Source: Sipunculus nudus (taxonomy: Eukaryota > Annelida > Sipuncula > Golfingiida > Sipunculidae). Taken from it: a stretch of DNA of 64,000 nucleotides. The first letter of the stretch is position 1. The number at the start of each line of letters is the position of its first letter. Below are positions 60,801 through 64,000 of this stretch, in pieces. The translations under genes and the position numbers were made by a program. The notes beneath the pieces are model-generated. The model worked only from the letters and a program-made list of their open reading frames with translations, did no database searches and had not been told where the DNA came from. The stretch is taken from NCBI GenBank assembly GCA_026874595.1, contig CM049321.1, positions 13,907,479 to 13,971,478 of the forward strand. Reading direction: 5' to 3'.

Positions 60801-63591
60801 CAGCTCACAATTGCTCAAGCCCTGGCGCACAGCGAATCTAGTGCAGCTAAAGAAATAGAAAAAGGAGACTTCAGAAAGGTGAGTAGTTTAAATGTCAAAA
60901 GCAGGGGTGTCAAAACCAATACCATACCTGTTAAATCACTCTTTATATTATATGCCCATATAAGACGTGTTGCATTAAGGTATTGGCAGTGGCCATCAGT
61001 CTGTTAACTTTAGTGTAACAGCAGTAACTTTTTTGGAATTTGTTGGATTTATAAAAGAAGTTATTCATTTTGTGGAGATTTAGGGAAATTGACCATTTAT
61101 GACACTTTTCTTAATTTTTTTCAGGGGCATTCTTTTCTCTTTTTTTTTTAATGTTTTACCTTTTTTAAAGTTTAAATTGTCACATAGTTTGTTTAGACTT
61201 GAATGGGGCACATTTTTACAATTTTTTTTCTGTTTTTAGCTCAGCTGACTGTAAGTCATCTGAGCTTTAGCAATCACTCTTTGTCCGTCGTCCGCCCGTC
61301 CGTCTGTCTGTCCGTCTGTCTGTCTGTCTGTCCCTGCGTCCGTTAACCAGGCACAAGTCGTAACTGCTTGACCTGGAATCTTCTAACTTTACATCCAGAG
61401 AGGTTCATGAAAAATCTCCTTGGAAACCTGGAATTAGGTCTCTGTTACCCTTATCCTTCAAGCTATGGGGCTCTGTAGTACCCCCCAGAATAATGAAAAA
61501 TTTGATACAAAAGCTGAAGTATCTGAACAACTAATGCATTGATCACCATGATTCTGTGCACAAATATTGATCATGGAGTGTTTCATCAGTTTCTGCAGAC
61601 TGGTGGTGCCACCTGTATTTTTTCGATTCTATACAATTTTTTTTTCTCTATTTTTGAGACCTTAAAAGATGTGGTCATCTGTTAACAGGGCACAAATCGT
61701 AACTGCTGGACCTGGAATCTTCTTACTTTACATCCAGAGAGGTCCTTGAAAAGTCTCCATGGAAACCTGAAATTAGGTCTGTGTTACCCATATTCTTCAA
61801 GCTATGGGGCTCCGAAGTACTCCCCAGAATAATGAATTATGAATAGTTTGTTCTAGGAATCCCTCCTGTAGACAATGAGGAACATTTGTTCCTGCCTGGA
61901 AATGATACATTTCTTAATACATCTTTCAGTCCTTGCCAGCAATTACATTTTCGGACAGGCGCCTTTGCCTTACACAGCTACAAGGGCTCAATCACATGAT
62001 CAAGAATGTTCCAACTAATGAAAATCACTAATTTGTAGAATTTTGCGTTTAATATTCATTGGCCGTTCATTGGATTTGTCTGGAGATAGATGAATTGAGA
62101 GAATATGAAAAGATTGTTGTTTAATCTCTATTACATGGGCTTTTATTTAAGTAAAAAATGGGTTTAAAGACAACAGTTTTTGTAATAAGCATTGGCCACA
62201 GGATATGGGGATATTGGGGTCAAGAGGGTGCAGTTAGTGAAAGACTTACTCATTTGCCCATTGAAGGGAAAGTCCCACTGACTAAATTTTGGCATGGTGT
62301 TAAAAATGCATTACGCTTCTGAAGGATGTTTATGGCAAAGGTAGCCTTTGCCTGCTCGGGAAGGGAATGGGTTTGATTGCATATATTGTAGCTTCCTGTA
62401 GCAGACGTCAGTTTATTAATCATGTTAATATTCAGACTGGTGTAACGATCTTAAATTTATATTGTGACCTTTCATAAAATGTTTGCAGTTTGTTTTGAAA
62501 TTGAAAAAAAGATTATAGCAATTAGGTTCATCATTAGCGGTCAGTTGTTGAAGTGATAGAGTAAAATAGGGTTACATTGAGTTGTAAAGGAGGTTTACTG
62601 CTGCCCTGATTCATTCATTGTGATATAAAGTAAAAAACTGTATCTGTATTGTTAGATGTCCTGTATTAATGCATTGACAATATATGACTTCGCAACTGTG
62701 GCTTTTAATAATATTCACCTGCCTTCATGTAAGGCAAAACAATATTGGCCAGAAATCAGTTAATTGGTATTTGGTTGGTTGATCACAGCATTAAACCAAC
62801 TATGGAGGCCTTTTCATAAGGCTAAAAAAAATTAAATGTCTGGTTCTTAGGCACCGTCCGCATCAATTTTAACTCTCCGCATCAAAAATTTGGATTTTGA
62901 TTTTCATCTTTCAAGAAGATAGGATAATACAATTTTGATAAGATTTCCTTTGTTATGCAGTGCTTTTACCTGTTTAGCAAAAAAAAAAAATGTTATTTTC
63001 ACGCTTTTCCCTGATCATATGACATTTTATCAAAACATACAAAAATGGTAACAAATAAAATATCACCCGCAGCACTGATTTTTGAAAAATAGTGCCTTAG
63101 ATTCATACTATTTTTTGGGGGACTCACTTAAATTAGTTAAATTTTTAAAATTTTGGCAGATATGAATATGTATTTATACATATGTATTTGTACAGTATTT
63201 GATCAAATACATCAAATATTGAGATCAAATGCAAATACAAATACAAATATAATCATTTTCCACATCACATATACAAATATAAAAACAAATACATACCTCA
63301 ACTGTATTTAAATACAAATATGAAATACGTATATGACCCCCACCCTGTTCATTACTGATTATTCCTGAAGTCCAGTTATGTGTATAGTATTGTGTGTCGT
63401 ACACTCACTGAAGTATTGCAATATAACATAAGGTAATGTATCCTTAAATCCCCATTTGAATTGTATTTGCAGGCTGTGTGGTACCTGAATAAATGTATAG
63501 ACCAGGCGCCTACATGTCAAAAATACAAAATCCTCAAAGCCGAAGGCCTAGTCTTACTGAAGAGATACGACGAAGCTTTAGAGATAACAGT
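47070..63591 (+). CDS. DNAJC7: DnaJ homolog subfamily C member 7 (TPR co-chaperone), N-terminal part, six exons
   Basis: DNAJC7 is a cytosolic co-chaperone that binds Hsp70 and Hsp90 through TPR repeats and stimulates Hsp70 ATPase with a C-terminal J domain. Six exons are visible (47070-47173, 56053-56150, 57579-57703, 58084-58197, 60804-60878, 63473-63591). Phases join without conflict (2, 1, 0, 0, 0, 2) and give about 211 residues. An acidic N-terminus is followed by TPR1 (RKEAGNEQYKMKNYGAALNF, YTEAI), TPR2 (AAYYGNRAATYMMLSKYAEA), TPR3 (GYLREAKCHSAMGNTAASIH), a linker (EIEKGDFRKAVWYLNKCID) and the start of the next TPR (YKILKAEGLVLLKRYDEAL). This matches the block order of vertebrate DNAJC7. 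Remaining TPRs and the J domain lie beyond the right edge. The 8.9-kb first intron is rich in repeats. Confidence 0.92.
48194..48380. mobile_element. pogo/Tigger-like MITE, 187 bp
   Basis: Left end TACAGTGAAACCTTGTTGTG and right end CACAACGAGGTTTCACTGTA pair over 22 bases with one mismatch. TA flanks fit a TA target site. Non-coding core with two TGTGTCGAA phrases. The TIR type (CAGTGAAACCTCG) is that of pogo/Tigger DNA transposons. Confidence 0.85.
48795..49155 (+). mobile_element. tRNA-derived SINE with conserved central domain
   Basis: An A-box-like CCGTGAAGTGGTTGG (about 48803-48817) and B-box-like AGGTTCGCGTC (48839-48849) form a tRNA-like head. Next comes CTAAGACTCCTTGGCAAAGT and ACTCAGGAGTGAATGGGTGC, which recall the central domain shared by SINEs of molluscs and deuterostomes. 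The end is an ACTAAATAAATTAAT simple tail. Domain naming is from memory and should be checked against a SINE library. Confidence 0.65.
49758..49837 (+). repeat. 80-bp exact direct repeat, left copy
   Basis: Identical over 80 bases to 50128-50207 (begins TTAATTTTATAAATTATTTA). The copies are 370 bases apart and flank a MITE fragment. Confidence 0.9.
49838..50011 (+). mobile_element. Fragment of the TACTGTGGAAGTG TIR element, copy 3
   Basis: Matches the last quarter of the 38936-39700 element: TTGCGCTACAAACCGTTCTT, a TGCTATTGCTGTAAAATGAA phrase and the end AACCACTTCCACATTA. Truncated on the left exactly at the 80-bp direct repeat. Confidence 0.7.
50128..50207 (+). repeat. 80-bp exact direct repeat, right copy
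   Basis: See left copy at 49758-49837. Confidence 0.9.
51684..51696 (+). repeat. Poly-G tract (G13)
   Basis: Thirteen consecutive G inside DNAJC7 intron 1. Confidence 0.9.
52542..53400 (+). mobile_element. Head-plus-core repeat with stacked AGGTCA direct repeats
   Basis: Head TTTTAGCTCAGCTGACTTTC, then GTCCGCCTGTCCGTTAGCAG, GGCACAAATCGTAACCG and one unit like the 26-kb array. Four further units of about 145 bp follow with CCCAAACCTTCCATCTTTCA and AACAGGGGAAGAA phrases. Each of these four units holds AGGTCA half-sites spaced by 2, 1 and 0 bases (52834-52860, 52980-53006, 53123-53141, 53252-53278). The perfect AGGTCAAAGGTCA (DR1) is kept in all four. Confidence 0.75.
54350..55445 (+). mobile_element. 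Head-plus-core repeat enclosing a LINE endonuclease fragment
   Basis: Starts TTTTTAGCTCAGCTGACTTT and GGGCACAAATTGTAACTG, has one 26-kb-type unit and two units of the 52.8-kb type (with GGGTCAAAGGTCA at 54644-54656). It then passes into an endonuclease-like frame (54899-55284) and closes with CAGCTGAGCGTCATGACCCA and TGGGTCACTTGTTTT near 55420-55455. Whether the endonuclease is part of the element or an insertion cannot be told by reading. Confidence 0.6.
54899..55284 (+). pseudogene. LINE-type endonuclease (EEP fold) fragment, frameshifted
   Basis: Frame 1 gives LISIYRSPQSKQTDLLSKLE and LLDMGDFNIDVSNKK, with the GDFN block of AP-like endonucleases. After a run of ten A (about 55067-55076) the frame changes and continues as DDLSHLLQCQQLMTENTNDH, GSIIDLVFSNF and SSWSDHKILFTVV, with the terminal SDH block. 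N-terminal part (QNVR/ETW blocks) and reverse transcriptase are absent. A dead fragment of a non-LTR retroelement. Confidence 0.75.
56053..56150 (+). CDS. DNAJC7: DNAJC7 exon 2 (TPR1)
   Basis: Acceptor AATCGTTTTCAG, 98 bases, donor GTAATAT. Codes for KAIEAEKRKEAGNEQYKMKN and YGAALNFYTEAI, the first TPR helix pair. Ends in phase 1. Confidence 0.92.
56151..57578 (+). other. DNAJC7 intron 2
   Basis: Contains a cluster of TTTTACCC/GGGTAAAA words (56265-56355) that can fold on itself. An open frame at 57088-57312 has no known domain. No exon was seen. Confidence 0.6.
57579..57703 (+). CDS. DNAJC7: DNAJC7 exon 3 (TPR1-TPR2)
   Basis: Acceptor GTCATTTGTAG, 125 bases, strong donor GTAAGTG. Codes for EICPTCAAYYGNRAATYMML and SKYAEALEDARMSVQLDPTF. 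Carries the N of the carboxylate-clamp type YYGNRAA motif that contacts the EEVD tail of Hsp70/Hsp90 in TPR co-chaperones. Ends in phase 0. Confidence 0.95.
57822..57872. repeat. (TA)n microsatellite in DNAJC7 intron 3
   Basis: Pure TA run of about 51 bases. Confidence 0.95.
58084..58197 (+). CDS. DNAJC7: DNAJC7 exon 4 (TPR3)
   Basis: 38 codons from GYLREAKCHSAMGNTAASIH to NKTAKNE, donor GTGGGTA. The acceptor is unusual: nine A stand directly before TTAG instead of a pyrimidine tract, the T-rich stretch being further upstream. The KxxLRxAxC-type motif (GYLREAKC) completes the clamp. Confidence 0.92.
58198..60803 (+). other. DNAJC7 intron 4
   Basis: Contains the plus-strand partner of the 44.8-kb repeat (58415-58800) and a GC-richer patch (58980-60020). 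That patch has several medium open frames, for example 59187-59429, of no family I recognise; it may be a transposon remnant. Confidence 0.55.
58415..58800 (+). repeat. Dispersed repeat, inverted partner of 44822-45230
   Basis: Shares TTGGGATTGTTTTGGAGTGT, CTGTCTGAAAATTTATTCTC, ATGTGGAGATACCTTCAGGC (cf. the GTGGAGACATCTTCAGGCC phrase on the other strand near 44925) and TTCCATGAATTTGCTTGT. It ends near 58800. Confidence 0.65.
60804..60878 (+). CDS. DNAJC7: DNAJC7 exon 5 (linker helix)
   Basis: 25 codons, LTIAQALAHSESSAAKEIEK followed by GDFRK. Acceptor CTTTATTTAACAG, donor GTGAGTA. Matches the segment between the first TPR domain and TPR2A of DNAJC7 proteins, including the conserved E..DFRK block. 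Confidence 0.9.
60879..63472 (+). other. DNAJC7 intron 5
   Basis: Contains a head-plus-core repeat (61231-61850) and an AAATACAAATAC-rich stretch (63170-63300). No exon was recognised. Confidence 0.6.
61231..61850 (+). mobile_element. Head-plus-core repeat, short copy
   Basis: Head TTTTTAGCTCAGCTGACTGT, a long GTCCGTCC/TGTCTGTC run (61280-61340), AGGCACAAGTCGTAACTG, then a unit with AGAGAGGTTCATGAAAAATC and AACCTGGAATTAGGTC. A second unit follows at 61690-61830. The palindrome seen in the 26-kb array is decayed here (AGGTCTCTGTTACCC). Confidence 0.7.
63473..63591 (+). CDS. DNAJC7: DNAJC7 exon 6 (last exon in window)
   Basis: Acceptor TTGTATTTGCAG, codes for AVWYLNKCIDQAPTCQKYKI and LKAEGLVLLKRYDEALEIT. 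Donor GTAAGT at 63592 leaves phase 2. The last 47 bases and the donor recur three more times in the following intron (see the 63545-63875 repeat), so the exact donor used should be taken with care. Confidence 0.88.
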
Positions 63592-63875
63592 GTAAGTAGA
63601 GATGTTTAATGCAAAAAATTGACCAATAAGGGTTAGTCTTACTGGAGAGATACGACGAAGCTTTAGAGATAACTGTAAGTAGAGATGTTTTAATTAAAAA
63701 AAATGACCAATAAGGGCTAGTCTTACTGAAGAGATATGACAAAGCTCTTCTAGATATTACAATGTAAGATGAGATGTTTAATGCCAAAGATTGACCAATA
63801 AGGCCTAGTCTTACTGAAGAGATACTACAAAGCTTTAGAGATAACAGTGTAAGTGGAGAACTAGAGATGTTGTGA
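63545..63875 (+). repeat. Four-fold tandem duplication of the DNAJC7 exon 6 end and donor
   Basis: Units of about 85 bases start at 63545, 63631, 63715 and 63802. Each begins with GGCCTAGTCTTACTGAAGAG or a variant (the codons for the end of exon 6) and contains GTAAGT or a variant. The first three also carry the intron bases GAGATGTTTAATGC..TTGACCAATAAG. Donor words are CAGTGTAAGTAG, AACTGTAAGTAG, AATGTAAGATG and CAGTGTAAGTGG. Confidence 0.92.
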
Positions 63876-64000
63876 AGGTTAATCCATTACATCAGTGATT
63901 GGTTGTTTTCTTTCAAAATTGATTAAATTGGTTGCATCTTTGTATAATGGATCACAAATGATTAAACAAATATTTGCAAGAGTCATATTATATTAAAAAA

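Overview
The window is animal nuclear DNA, AT-rich and crowded with microsatellites and transposon remnants. It most likely comes from a bivalve mollusc. The reasons are a receptor of the mollusc GRL101 type, tRNA-derived SINEs, Penelope-like elements, and repeats that begin with an AGCTCAGCTGACT-type head and continue as tandem cores of about 150 bp, an architecture like that described for bivalve 'pearl' elements. The species cannot be fixed by reading alone.

Only two protein-coding loci can be supported. (1) On the minus strand, 15923 to 8038, lies a very large receptor reading frame in two long coding exons: signal peptide, CUB-type domains, C-type lectin domain, six LDL-receptor class A repeats, leucine-rich repeats and a seven-helix GPCR domain. 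It is interrupted by two single-base-type frameshifts (near 15285 and in an A8 run at 13400-13407) and by an in-frame TGA (9571-9573) exactly where a cysteine is expected. It is therefore a young pseudogene or a frame damaged by sequence errors. (2) On the plus strand, from 47070 past the right edge, lie the first six coding exons of a DNAJC7 (TPR2-type Hsp70/Hsp90 co-chaperone) gene. All exon phases join consistently over about 211 residues of TPR sequence. The J domain must lie outside the window.

Between and around them: 1-8 kb is gene-free with simple and tandem repeats; 16-47 kb is an accessory region of decayed mobile DNA. It holds two Penelope-like GIY-YIG endonuclease remnants (17.2 and 24.5 kb), a 765-bp TIR element present twice in opposite orientations (18.5 and 38.9 kb), and a tandem array (26.4-28.0 kb) whose units carry perfect AGGTCAnnnTGACCT palindromes. 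It also holds a LINE 3' remnant (29.2 kb), an old segmental duplication (22-24 kb and 30-35 kb), and a 2.0-kb GC-rich 5'-truncated LINE (31733-33730) with a 13-bp target duplication and a matching empty copy 2.8 kb away. A 58-bp minisatellite sits at 42.1-43.0 kb. DNAJC7 introns hold further repeats, including an array with stacked AGGTCA direct repeats (52.8-53.3 kb) and a LINE endonuclease fragment (54.9-55.3 kb).

No operon-like cooperation exists between the two genes. The points most worth following are the hormone-receptor-like palindromes multiplied by repeats, a four-fold duplication of the DNAJC7 exon 6 end together with its splice donor, the broken multi-domain receptor, and duplicated TATA/CRE promoter-like modules.
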